Of a stretch of DNA of 59,988 bases, positions 53,850-59,988 are shown in pieces. The notes beneath the pieces were generated by a model. It searched no databases and was not told the DNA's origin. It was given only the letters and a program-made list of their open reading frames with translations. The position numbers were made by a program, and so were the translations under genes. Within the stretch, counting starts at the first letter, position 1. Each line of letters begins with the position of its first letter. The stretch comes from Deinococcus yavapaiensis KR-236 (lineage in GTDB: Bacteria; Deinococcota; Deinococci; Deinococcales; Deinococcaceae): assembly GCF_003217515.1 (NCBI RefSeq), contig NZ_QJSX01000019.1:1-59988 (forward strand). The letters run 5' to 3'.

Positions 53850-54706
53850 TTGAAGAGTTCCGGGTGAACGAGCTTAGCGAGACCGAGGAGCGCCTCGCCG
53901 ATGCGCGGCCCCGGGCGGCCGAGAATCGTGTTGAGCGCCGAGGGAATGTCTTTCACGGCGCCGCTCTTGACGGCCGCGATGTTGTTCCAGCCAGGCCGCT
54001 TCTTGGCCGCCGCGAGGTCGAGCCCCAGCATGAGGGCGGGATTTTGCTGCACGACGAGTTCGGGGCTGATCTGCGGAAAGTCTCCGAGGTTCGCCGGGAT
54101 GATGTTCGAAGCGCCCGCCTTCGACAGAAGCACGCCCATGAACGAGTTGGGGCCGACGGTGTAGGGCGTCGGGTCGATCTCCAGGTACGTGCGGACTTTG
54201 CGGCTGTTCTTCGTCAAGATCTCCACGCGGGCGACGTCACGGCTGATCTTCGTGTTGACGGCCGTCGCGCCTTTCTCGCGGTTCAGGAGCTTTCCGATCA
54301 GGTTCGTCTTCGAGAAGATCTCGTCGTACTTCTCGGGATTGATCGCCACGACCGTGACGCCCGCCCGAGTCAGAGGCTCGACGAGTTGACCGTACTTGCT
54401 CAGCACGACGACGTCGGGCTTGAGCGCCACCATCGCCTCGATGTTCGGTTGGTAGAGGTTGCCGACTTTCGGCAAGTTCTTCACTTGCGCTGGAAAATCG
54501 CTGTAGTCGTCCACGCCGACGAGCTTGTCGCACGCACCGATCGCGCAGATCGTCTCCGTGCTGCTCGGAAGCAGCGAGATGACACGTTGAGGTTCCTTCG
54601 TGATCGTGACTTTGCGCCCGAGGTCGTCGGTGATCGTCAAAGGGTAGCGCGTGGCGAGCGCCGTGGGCAAAGAGAGCAAGCCGAGGGTCAACAGCAGATG
54701 CTTCAT
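53846..54706 (-). CDS. btuF: Periplasmic corrinoid-binding protein (286 aa)
   Basis: A signal peptide (MKHLLLTLGLLSLPTALAT) is followed by a class III binding fold with QRVISLLPSSTETICAIGAC, VGNLYQPNIEAMVALKPDVV and PGWNNIAAVKSGAVKDIPSA. No lipobox is present. First gene of the operon. The ribosome site AGGAGGAGAATCGT precedes the ATG; a terminator hairpin and a cobalamin aptamer lie upstream. The frame continues above the ATG through the riboswitch, but that part is not coding. Confidence 0.92.
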   Translation of the reverse strand: MKHLLLTLGLLSLPTALATRYPLTITDDLGRKVTITKEPQRVISLLPSSTETICAIGACDKLVGVDDYSDFPAQVKNLPKVGNLYQPNIEAMVALKPDVVVLSKYGQLVEPLTRAGVTVVAINPEKYDEIFSKTNLIGKLLNREKGATAVNTKISRDVARVEILTKNSRKVRTYLEIDPTPYTVGPNSFMGVLLSKAGASNIIPANLGDFPQISPELVVQQNPALMLGLDLAAAKKRPGWNNIAAVKSGAVKDIPSALNTILGRPGPRIGEALLGLAKLVHPELFK

Positions 54707-54732
54707 ACGATTCTCCTCCTCTCGCCGAAATC

Positions 54733-54758
54733 GAAAAATCCGCCCGGTGAAGGGCGGA
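54733..54758 (-). terminator. Riboswitch expression-platform terminator
   Basis: On the minus strand TCCGCCC and GGGCGGA form a stem followed by TTTTTC, 27 nt before the btuF start. It is the likely OFF-state terminator of the cobalamin riboswitch. Confidence 0.8.
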
Positions 54759-54824
54759 GAACGTCGCATGAACCAGCATTCGTGTTCGTGCGTGCGTCCT
54801 CCCGATTCGCGAGGAGTGTTGCAG

Positions 54825-54925
54825 GCGTGACGGGCAGGCATTCGGACTTGCCTCACCGAGGCTTACCGTTGCGCGACAGTGCCGGACTTTCACCGGACTT
54901 CCCCTGATCGCCGTCGCGCCGAGTG
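54825..54925 (-). promoter_or_regulatory. Cobalamin (AdoCbl-type) riboswitch
   Basis: The minus strand shows GGGGAAGTCCGGTGAAAGTC, CGGCACTGTCGCGCAACGGT and AAGTCCGAATGCCTGCC, the conserved core and B12 box of cobalamin riboswitches in the right order. A GATACACT promoter box lies at its 5' edge (about 54922-54929). With cobalamin bound, the downstream terminator should stop transcription of btuFCD. Edges are approximate. Confidence 0.92.
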
Positions 54926-54962
54926 TATCACGCGCGACATGAAAAGGTTCGGTCCATTTCGT

Positions 54963-55283
54963 TCAGGGCGACGCCATGGGTTCGCAGTTGCCTTGCTGTG
55001 GCACCTTCGCCGCCTCGTCCACGACGACCCGCTCGGACGTCTCCACGAAGCCTTGACAGCGCGCGAGGTCGCGCAGGTAATTTCCGTCGAAGGTGCGCGC
55101 CCGCATGTCCTGCAACGTCCGCACGTCTCGGCGCAACCCGTCGATCTCGCGGCGCAACGCCCGCGACTCGTTGGACCAAGACACCGCGCGGTACGCCGCC
55201 TGGCCGATCAGGAAGGTCATCTGCACGACTCCCAGGCCCGCCAGGACGCTCGCGATGACCATGAGGAGGGGCAACCTGCGCAT
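54963..55283 (-). CDS. FtsB/DivIC-like small membrane protein (106 aa)
   Basis: One N-terminal membrane helix (RRLPLLMVIASVLAGLGVVQ) is followed by a coiled coil (SNESRALRREIDGLRRDVRT), as in septum initiator proteins FtsB/DivIC. A cell-division role is inferred from architecture only. The start at 55283 has TACACT 8 nt upstream; the open frame continues to 55394 without support. Confidence 0.7.
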   Translation of the reverse strand: MRRLPLLMVIASVLAGLGVVQMTFLIGQAAYRAVSWSNESRALRREIDGLRRDVRTLQDMRARTFDGNYLRDLARCQGFVETSERVVVDEAAKVPQQGNCEPMASP

Positions 55284-55338
55284 CGAACGCCAGTGTAGCG
55301 CCCGAGGCGCGAGCGCGCATGGGAGGTAGACTGACCGC

Positions 55339-55767
55339 ATGACTCCCGCCCCGACCCCGCCGCTCGACATCGACTGGAGCGGCGCGCACACCACCGAGAT
55401 CCAAGTACGCTTCGGCGACGTCGATTCGCTCGGTCACGTCAACAACGTCGCGTACGCGCAGTACCTGGAGATCGCGCGCGTCGCGTACATGGAAGCCCTG
55501 CGCGAGCGCGGCATCACCTTCACGATGGTCGTCGCGCGTCTCGAAGTCGACTACGTGCGCGAAGTGAAGTTGCGCGAGCGCGTCACCGTCGAGCTCGCGC
55601 CGACGCGGCTCGGCGCGAGCTCCTTCGACTTCCACTACCGCGTGCTCGCCGACGGCGTCGTCGCCGCCGCCGCCCGCACCGTGCAGGTGAACGTCGAGCC
55701 GAGCGAGCGCCGCCCTCGACCGCTTCCCGAGGACCTTCGGCGAGCGCTGGAACGAGACCTCAAGTGA
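55339..55767 (+). CDS. Acyl-CoA thioesterase, hotdog fold (142 aa)
   Basis: 4-HBT pattern: VRFGDVDSLGHVNNVAYAQY with the catalytic aspartate, and VARLEVDYVREVKLRERVTV. Expected to hydrolyse acyl-CoA; substrate unknown. Leaderless start (TAGACT 6 nt before ATG). Its stop overlaps the next gene's GTG. Confidence 0.9.
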   Translation: MTPAPTPPLDIDWSGAHTTEIQVRFGDVDSLGHVNNVAYAQYLEIARVAYMEALRERGITFTMVVARLEVDYVREVKLRERVTVELAPTRLGASSFDFHYRVLADGVVAAAARTVQVNVEPSERRPRPLPEDLRRALERDLK

Positions 55768-56030
55768 AGCGGGACGAGCGTGAAGTCACCCTCGGCGGCG
55801 ACCGTTGGGTGCACGTCGGCGAGTACCCGAGGCTCATCGCCGAGTCCTTTCGACGCCTGCTGGATCAAGACGGGATTCCGAGCGTTCTGCGCACTCCCTT
55901 TCAATGGGTGATGTTCACGCCCGTCATCGAAATCGAGACGGGCGGCTACATGGGCAGCGTCGGGCTGTACGTGTTGAAGGTGCATCAGGTGCAAGCGGAG
56001 CGTATTCTGGGCGAAGATGACTCACAGTGA
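55764..56030 (+). CDS. DUF2007-like small protein (88 aa)
   Basis: EYPRLIAESFRRLLDQDGIP and VGLYVLKVHQVQAERIL match the DUF2007 putative signal-transducing pattern (a ferredoxin-like alpha/beta fold often found alone). The GTG start overlaps the thioesterase stop (GTGA). The last 14 nt overlap the kinase gene that follows. Confidence 0.7.
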   Translation: MKRDEREVTLGGDRWVHVGEYPRLIAESFRRLLDQDGIPSVLRTPFQWVMFTPVIEIETGGYMGSVGLYVLKVHQVQAERILGEDDSQ

Positions 56031-56910
56031 CCTCACCACCATCGGCGTGGACGTTGGCGGCACGAAAATCGCCCTCGGCGTCCTGCAAGGCGATCACCTC
56101 GTTCGTAGGCTCTCCGTTCCCACTCCGCGCGAAGGCTGGCACAGCGTCCTCGACGCGGCCGTGCACGAAGTGCGCGCCTTGCACGCCGACTTTCCCGGCG
56201 CGCCAGTCGGCGTGGGCGTGCCCGGCCCGCTGAACCGCGAGTACACGGAAGTGAAGTTCGCGCCGAACATCTACGGCTTTCGTGACGTGCCCATCGTCGA
56301 GTACATGAGCGAGCACATCGGGCACCGCATCGTCTTGGAAAACGACGCGAAGGCCGCCGCCCTCGCCGAAGCGACGGTCGGGGCGGCACGCGGCGCGACC
56401 AGCAGCGTGTACATCACCGTCTCGACGGGCATCGGAAGCGGCATCGTCCTCGGCGGCAAGGTGTGGCGCGGTCATCACAAGATCGCCGGAGAGCTCGGGC
56501 ACATCATCTCGCTGCCGAACGGTCCCGTCGCGGGAAGTTCCGTCGCGGGCGCGCTCGAAGCGGTCGCGAGCGGTACGGCCATCGCTCGTGACGCCACCTT
56601 CGCCTTCGGCACGCCCATGACGACCGCCGAGGTCTTCGATCTCGCTCGCAGCGGCGACGCGAAAGCCGAGAAGATCGTCCAAAGCGCGATGCGCTTCATC
56701 GGCTCCGCCATCGGCGACGTCCAGAAGTTCCTCGACCCCGAAGTCTTCGTGATCGGCGGTGGCGTCGCCGAAGTCGGCGAGTACTTCCTCGACGCCGTGC
56801 GCGCGTACGCCAACGACAGCGCGGCAGGCTTCGCCGAGGTGGAGATTCGCAAGGCGGAGCTCGGCACGGACGCCGGAGTCATCGGAGCGGCGCTGACCGC
56901 CCGCGAGTAA
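56017..56910 (+). CDS. ROK-family sugar kinase lacking the zinc-binding cysteines (297 aa)
   Basis: N-terminal ATP motif GVDVGGTKIALG, substrate motif GVPGPLN, catalytic region VLENDAKAAALAEATVGAAR and GTGIGSGIVLGG, then GELGHIISLPNGPVAGSSVA and GALEAVASG. Where ROK proteins have GPxCxCGxxGC, this one reads GPVAGSSVAGA, so all three zinc cysteines are replaced. The histidine GHI remains. It probably phosphorylates glucose or a related sugar without structural zinc (inferred). A TATTCT box lies 8 nt before the ATG; the start lies inside the upstream gene's end. Confidence 0.88.
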   Translation: MTHSDLTTIGVDVGGTKIALGVLQGDHLVRRLSVPTPREGWHSVLDAAVHEVRALHADFPGAPVGVGVPGPLNREYTEVKFAPNIYGFRDVPIVEYMSEHIGHRIVLENDAKAAALAEATVGAARGATSSVYITVSTGIGSGIVLGGKVWRGHHKIAGELGHIISLPNGPVAGSSVAGALEAVASGTAIARDATFAFGTPMTTAEVFDLARSGDAKAEKIVQSAMRFIGSAIGDVQKFLDPEVFVIGGGVAEVGEYFLDAVRAYANDSAAGFAEVEIRKAELGTDAGVIGAALTARE

Positions 56911-56925
56911 AGCTCCTCTCCCTGC

Positions 56926-56951
56926 GCCTTCTCTCGCGTGCGAGAGAAGGC
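56926..56951 (+). terminator. Intrinsic terminator after the ROK gene
   Basis: An 11-bp stem (GCCTTCTCTCG with CGAGAGAAGGC, 4-nt loop) is followed by GGCTTTTC, 16 nt after the stop. Confidence 0.85.
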
Positions 56952-57349
56952 GGCTTTTCAGGCCGCTTCGCGTGCATGCTCACCGCGATTCGGCAAGAGT
57001 CGGGCTTGAAAACAGCTTCCAATTCCTCGATTTCCTGACGGGGTGAGGCGTCCATCGTCTCGAAGCGCATCAGGTTTCCCTCGCTTTTCCCGACGGAGCG
57101 CACGGAACGCTCCGCACGGTGAGCTGAACGGGCGGTCCTCGTTCAGTCAAGGCGGCCTTCCTGCCTTTCGCAAGGCCGGGCGCATCGCTGTGGACGATGG
57201 TCCCGCCGCGTTGGTCGCGCCCTCGGCGCGGTTCGATGACGCGGGACGTGTCGTGCCTGGCCGCAGCGTGAGGAACTCGAGCGGAAGGTCGGTCCCGACC
57301 GGTGCTCATGGAGGGGGCGGCTAAGGTCACGCGCCGTACACTGTCGAGC
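56952..57349. other. Gap upstream of surE, no supported gene
   Basis: Only short frames on both strands, without start signals. The right end (57337-57342, TACACT) is the surE promoter box. Confidence 0.4.
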
Positions 57350-58123
57350 ATGACGCAAGATCTCCACCGACCCACCATTCTCGTATCGAATGACGACGGG
57401 GTGTTCTCCCCGGGCATCAAGGCGCTCGCGCTCGCGCTCGCCGAGGTCGCCGACGTCACCGTGGTCGCTCCCGACGTCGAGCAGTCCGCCGTGGGCCACG
57501 GCATCACGATTCGTCGACCGCTGCGCTTCAAGCACACGGCGTCGGCCGGGTTCGGCGATGTTCCCGCGTACCGCGTGGACGGAACGCCCGCCGATTGCGT
57601 TGTCCTCGGCATTCACCTGCTCGGACGACCCGACGTCGTCGTGTCGGGCATCAACCTCGGCGGAAACCTCGGCAGCGACCTCACGCATTCCGGCACGGTC
57701 GCGGCGGCCATCGAAGGGCTCTCGTACGGCATTCCGTCCATCGCGTTTTCGCAGGTGAGCGTACCCGACGGCGAGTTCGACTTCTCTCACGCGGCGGCGT
57801 ACGCGGCCAAGCTCACGCGCGAGGTGCTGGAGCGCCGCTTACCGCCGAGGACGCTGTTGAACGTGAACTTCCCGGCGGGCGAACCGCGCGGCGTGCGCGT
57901 CACGACCCTGTCCGACCACCGCTTCGAGGACGAGATCATTCGTCGCCAAGACCCTGACGGACGCGATTACTACTGGGTGGCGGGCACGCCGAAGGCGTCG
58001 GAGGCCGAAGGAAGCGATTACGGCGCGGTGCAGGCGGGCTTCGTGAGCGTGACGCCCGTACGGCTCGAGCTGACGCACCACGACTTCATGCGCGAAGTGG
58101 AGGCGTTCTTACCGAACTTGTGA
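57350..58123 (+). CDS. surE: 5'/3'-nucleotidase SurE (257 aa)
   Basis: ILVSNDDGVFSPGIKALALA carries the N-terminal metal aspartates. VVVSGINLGGNLGSDLTHSG, TVAAAIEGLSYGIPSIAFSQ and TLLNVNFPAG complete the SurE signature. It is a metal-dependent nucleoside monophosphate phosphatase linked to survival under stress. The start at 57350 fits TACACT 7 nt upstream; the frame extends to 57302 without support. Confidence 0.95.
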   Translation: MTQDLHRPTILVSNDDGVFSPGIKALALALAEVADVTVVAPDVEQSAVGHGITIRRPLRFKHTASAGFGDVPAYRVDGTPADCVVLGIHLLGRPDVVVSGINLGGNLGSDLTHSGTVAAAIEGLSYGIPSIAFSQVSVPDGEFDFSHAAAYAAKLTREVLERRLPPRTLLNVNFPAGEPRGVRVTTLSDHRFEDEIIRRQDPDGRDYYWVAGTPKASEAEGSDYGAVQAGFVSVTPVRLELTHHDFMREVEAFLPNL

Positions 58124-58185
58124 AGACCCTCCTTCGAGGGAACTTTCGCCGCGTTCACACGCTCAAAGGAACGGAGGTGAATCCA

Positions 58186-58623
58186 GTGAAGAGAATCCAG
58201 ATCCTCACTTTGACCGTTTGCCTGACCGCCACCTCGGGACTCGCCTTGTCGACGAGCGCGGCGCCCGCGAGCCCCTCGCGGCCCTCGACGAGTTCGAGCG
58301 TGCAAACGCGGCGCGACACGCTTGTCCAGCAATGGCGCGATTTGCGTATCAAGACGCTCGAAGCGTACACGGCGGCCCTCAAAGCCGGGAGGTCCGAGCG
58401 CGACGCGCGGGCCGAGGCGCTTCGCGCGACGCGGGCGCAGCGCGAGAAGTTGCGGGCGCAAGTGCGCGACGCACGACTCGCCGTTCCCCGCGCCCAGCGG
58501 CGTCCGGCATTACCACGCGGCCTCGTGGTTCGTCCGGGCGAATCGCGGCGCTTCTTCGAGCGTAGGGTTCCGAACACGCCGAGAACCGACCGCTTCTTCC
58601 GCTTCGACTTCCACGTTCGCTGA
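58186..58623 (+). CDS. Exported basic hypothetical protein (145 aa)
   Basis: A signal peptide (RIQILTLTVCLTATSGLALS) is followed by a serine/proline stretch and a long arginine-rich helix (AEALRATRAQREKLRAQVRD). Periplasmic or envelope-bound; function unknown. GTG at 58186 is chosen for GGAGG 8 nt upstream. Confidence 0.6.
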   Translation: MKRIQILTLTVCLTATSGLALSTSAAPASPSRPSTSSSVQTRRDTLVQQWRDLRIKTLEAYTAALKAGRSERDARAEALRATRAQREKLRAQVRDARLAVPRAQRRPALPRGLVVRPGESRRFFERRVPNTPRTDRFFRFDFHVR

Positions 58624-58629
58624 GCGGGA

Positions 58630-58669
58630 GAAACGAGGTCGGGGAGGCTGCCCTCCCCGACCTCGTTTC
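58630..58669. terminator. 18-bp perfect hairpin between convergent genes
   Basis: Bases 58630-58647 pair perfectly with 58652-58669 across CTGC, between two convergent stops; a strong bidirectional terminator. Confidence 0.85.
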
Positions 58670-58673
58670 CACG

Positions 58674-59000
58674 TCAAGCGCCCGCTTCCTCGCTCATTTC
58701 GCCGAGCGTGTCGGACAGAAGTTGCAGCTTCCCGGCGAGCTCGTCGGACGCCGTGTCGGCGGCGTCTTGGGTGAGGTTGGCGAGATCGGCGAGGATCTCG
58801 CTGATGGCGCTGCCGTCCGGCTCGTCGCTTTCGAGTTGCGCTTGAAGGCGGGCGAGGGCGTTGGCGAGGTCCTCGCCGCCTTCGATGTCCGCGTCACGCA
58901 GGTCGCGCTGCCAAGCCTCCAGAAAGTCGAGGGTGGTGTCGAGATCGAGCGCGACGGAGTTTTCCTGAAGGGCGCCGAGCGTATCGTCGAGTCTGCTCAT
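58674..59000 (-). CDS. Helical hypothetical protein, paralog of its neighbour (108 aa)
   Basis: An acidic all-helical protein (LDDTLGALQENSVALDLDTT; WQRDLRDADIEGGEDLANAL). It aligns along its length with the protein at 59016: both have L-x-DT, a Trp at the same place, ADxxxxxDL, and a LAxLAN motif. Unknown function. GGGAGCAAC precedes the ATG, 15 nt after the neighbour's stop. Confidence 0.7.
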   Translation of the reverse strand: MSRLDDTLGALQENSVALDLDTTLDFLEAWQRDLRDADIEGGEDLANALARLQAQLESDEPDGSAISEILADLANLTQDAADTASDELAGKLQLLSDTLGEMSEEAGA

Positions 59001-59015
59001 GTTGCTCCCTGGCGT

Positions 59016-59336
59016 TCAGATGACGTCGGTCCCGCCGCGGTGCAGCAGGTCGCCGAGACGCGCGAGGTCTTCTCGCACGTCGGCGGGCGCGTACGAAACG
59101 GTGGCGTTCACGTAGTTGGCGAGTCGCGCGAGCAACTCCCCGACGTCCTTGAGGTCGCCGTTGGCGAGCCGCGTGGACAGCTCTTCCAAACCGACACGCA
59201 GATCGTCCGCGTGGGGAAAGTCTGCCCCGTCGAGGCGAGTACGCCATCCTTGGACGTTTTGCAGAGCGGCATTCGGGTCGACGTTCGCGACGCCCGCTTC
59301 GAGGGCGACGATGGTGTCTTCGAGGTCTGGGTTCAC
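59016..59336 (-). CDS. Helical hypothetical protein, paralog of its neighbour (106 aa)
   Basis: Helical and acidic (LEDTIVALEAGVANVDPNAA; LARLANYVNATVSYAPADVR). Tandem paralog of the gene at 58674. The GTG start at 59336 is fixed by AAAGGAGG 5 nt upstream; the frame continues to 59396 without signal. Function unknown. Confidence 0.7.
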   Translation of the reverse strand: MNPDLEDTIVALEAGVANVDPNAALQNVQGWRTRLDGADFPHADDLRVGLEELSTRLANGDLKDVGELLARLANYVNATVSYAPADVREDLARLGDLLHRGGTDVI

Positions 59337-59456
59337 TCGTACCTCCTTTGGGCAACGTACGAAGGAGCCTTCGCCTTCAAGCGTGAACGCCGCCACAACA
59401 TGGACGTTTACACAAGACAGGGCCGCGCCTGTTCGCGCGGCCCGAGGCGTTCGCGC

Positions 59457-59681
59457 TCAGGACTCGTCGTCCTTGGCGTCCGATTCGTACAAGGCGGGAT
59501 CGTTCGCGCCGTAATGCGAAGCGCTCGTGCCGTCCACGGCGGCGTCCACACGGTCGGCTTCTTCGGCCCCCTTGGGAGGCTGGTACACGGCGGAGTCTTC
59601 CTTCACGACTTCAGGATTCGCGGCGCTTCCGACGTTCGAGGAGTCGGCCTTGCCGTCGTGTTGTGCGTTCGGGTCGGTCAT
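59457..59681 (-). CDS. Small acidic, probably disordered protein (74 aa)
   Basis: Starts MTDPNAQHDGKADSSNVGSA and stays rich in Asp, Ser, Ala and Asn with no hydrophobic core; likely disordered, hydrophilin-like. ATG overlaps the stop of the gene at 59678 (ATGA), and GAGGGGGA lies just upstream. It may serve desiccation tolerance (speculative). Confidence 0.6.
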   Translation of the reverse strand: MTDPNAQHDGKADSSNVGSAANPEVVKEDSAVYQPPKGAEEADRVDAAVDGTSASHYGANDPALYESDAKDDES

Positions 59682-59827
59682 TCGCGGTCCCCCTCGGCTT
59701 GCTCCTTGGCGGCCGGATCGACGTCCGGGTCGGTGCCACGGTCTTCTTGCGGAATGCCTTCGGGGCGTTCCCCCTCGGCTTGTTCCTTGTCGGCGGGATC
59801 GGGCAGTTGGGAATTGGGATCGGTCAT
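59678..59827 (-). CDS. Very small acidic protein (49 aa)
   Basis: A 49-codon frame begins MTDPNSQLPDPADKEQAEGE and ends PAAKEQAEGDRE. It contains two copies of a KEQAEG unit, and the DNA repeat is visible near 59691 and 59771. It shares the MTDPN start and composition with the next gene, to which it is translationally coupled. Function unknown, probably disordered. Confidence 0.5.
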   Translation of the reverse strand: MTDPNSQLPDPADKEQAEGERPEGIPQEDRGTDPDVDPAAKEQAEGDRE

Positions 59828-59882
59828 GCTTCAGCTTCCCAATCCCATCGGCGTGTTGTCGCAGGAGAGCCTCAAGGAAAGT

Positions 59883-59988
59883 TCAGACTGACGCGCGGAG
59901 GTGAAGAGGAGCGCCCGTCTGCCGCTGCACGTCCCGCCCCTCCACGCCCGGCGCCACCTCCACCAACACCAACCCGTCGGGCGTCACG
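59883..59988 (-). CDS. CoA-transferase subunit B, C-terminal end (partial)
   Basis: The frame entering from the window edge reads VTPDGLVLVEVAPGVEGRDV and QRQTGAPLHLRASV, the typical C-terminal end of 3-oxoacid/acetate CoA-transferase subunit B. Only 34 codons are present. The rest lies outside the window. Confidence 0.7.
   Translation of the reverse strand, partial: VTPDGLVLVEVAPGVEGRDVQRQTGAPLHLRASV

Overview
The window looks like chromosome from a Deinococcus-type bacterium. It is GC-rich. Many genes have a TANNNT box 5 to 8 nt before the start codon instead of a Shine-Dalgarno site, which is the leaderless promoter layout common in Deinococcus. It also carries close matches to Deinococcus families: a DrRRA-like response regulator with its kinase, a DrII-type RNB ribonuclease, a futalosine-pathway UbiA prenyltransferase, and a Tat-exported ferritin-like lipoprotein. 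This assignment is inferred from gene content; no species is claimed.

Layout. 1-2.4 kb: small hypothetical genes on the minus strand, starting with a gene cut by the window edge. 2.6-8.4 kb: two large divergent STAND-type regulators, one LuxR-like and one SARP/BTAD-like. 8.5-12.7 kb: a co-directional secreted-protein locus (lectin-like repeat protein, zinc ribbon, stalk-domain protein, papain-family lipoprotein protease). 12.8-26.7 kb: a probable integrated island. Its core (14.1-25.0 kb) is a one-strand tellurium-resistance-like (Ter) cluster with a biosynthetic half (AIM24, an unrecognised protein, ATP-grasp, PRTase-TRSP, HAD phosphatase, StiP-like PRTase-PELOTA, HpcH/HpaI lyase) and a TerD half (three single-domain TerDs, one double-domain TerA-like protein, one TerD-VWA protein). 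Its right end holds a decayed tyrosine integrase. 26.7-35.9 kb: a second probable island with three CheB-type methylesterase proteins (one fused to CheR and PAS), a PAS histidine-kinase-like protein that lacks the phospho-accepting histidine, an IS3-type transposase remnant and a frameshifted CoiA-like gene. An intact tRNA-Gln(TTG) at 35845-35918 and partial copies of its 3' half at 26700-26747 and 12809-12835 mark the joints, so two related elements appear to have inserted in tandem into this tRNA gene.

36-60 kb is ordinary core genome: VanW-like protein, menaquinone prenyltransferase, orphan cyclase, DrRRA-like two-component pair, an envelope-stress-like DUF2089/SHOCT/DUF4097 group, RNB nuclease, methyltransferase-gpsA, M32 carboxypeptidase, ferritin-like lipoprotein, a cobalamin-riboswitch-controlled btuFCD operon with a 2Fe-2S ferredoxin and a metallopeptidase-like gene, a small FtsB-like protein, thioesterase, DUF2007 protein, ROK kinase without the family's zinc cysteines, surE, several small conserved proteins, and the tail of a CoA-transferase subunit B.

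How parts fit: the Ter biosynthetic enzymes are translationally coupled by stop/start overlaps and predict a small nucleotide- or ribose-linked metabolite, made next to calcium-binding TerD proteins. The CheB/CheR/PAS proteins have no receiver, CheA or chemoreceptor nearby, so they probably form a stand-alone signalling set rather than a chemotaxis system.
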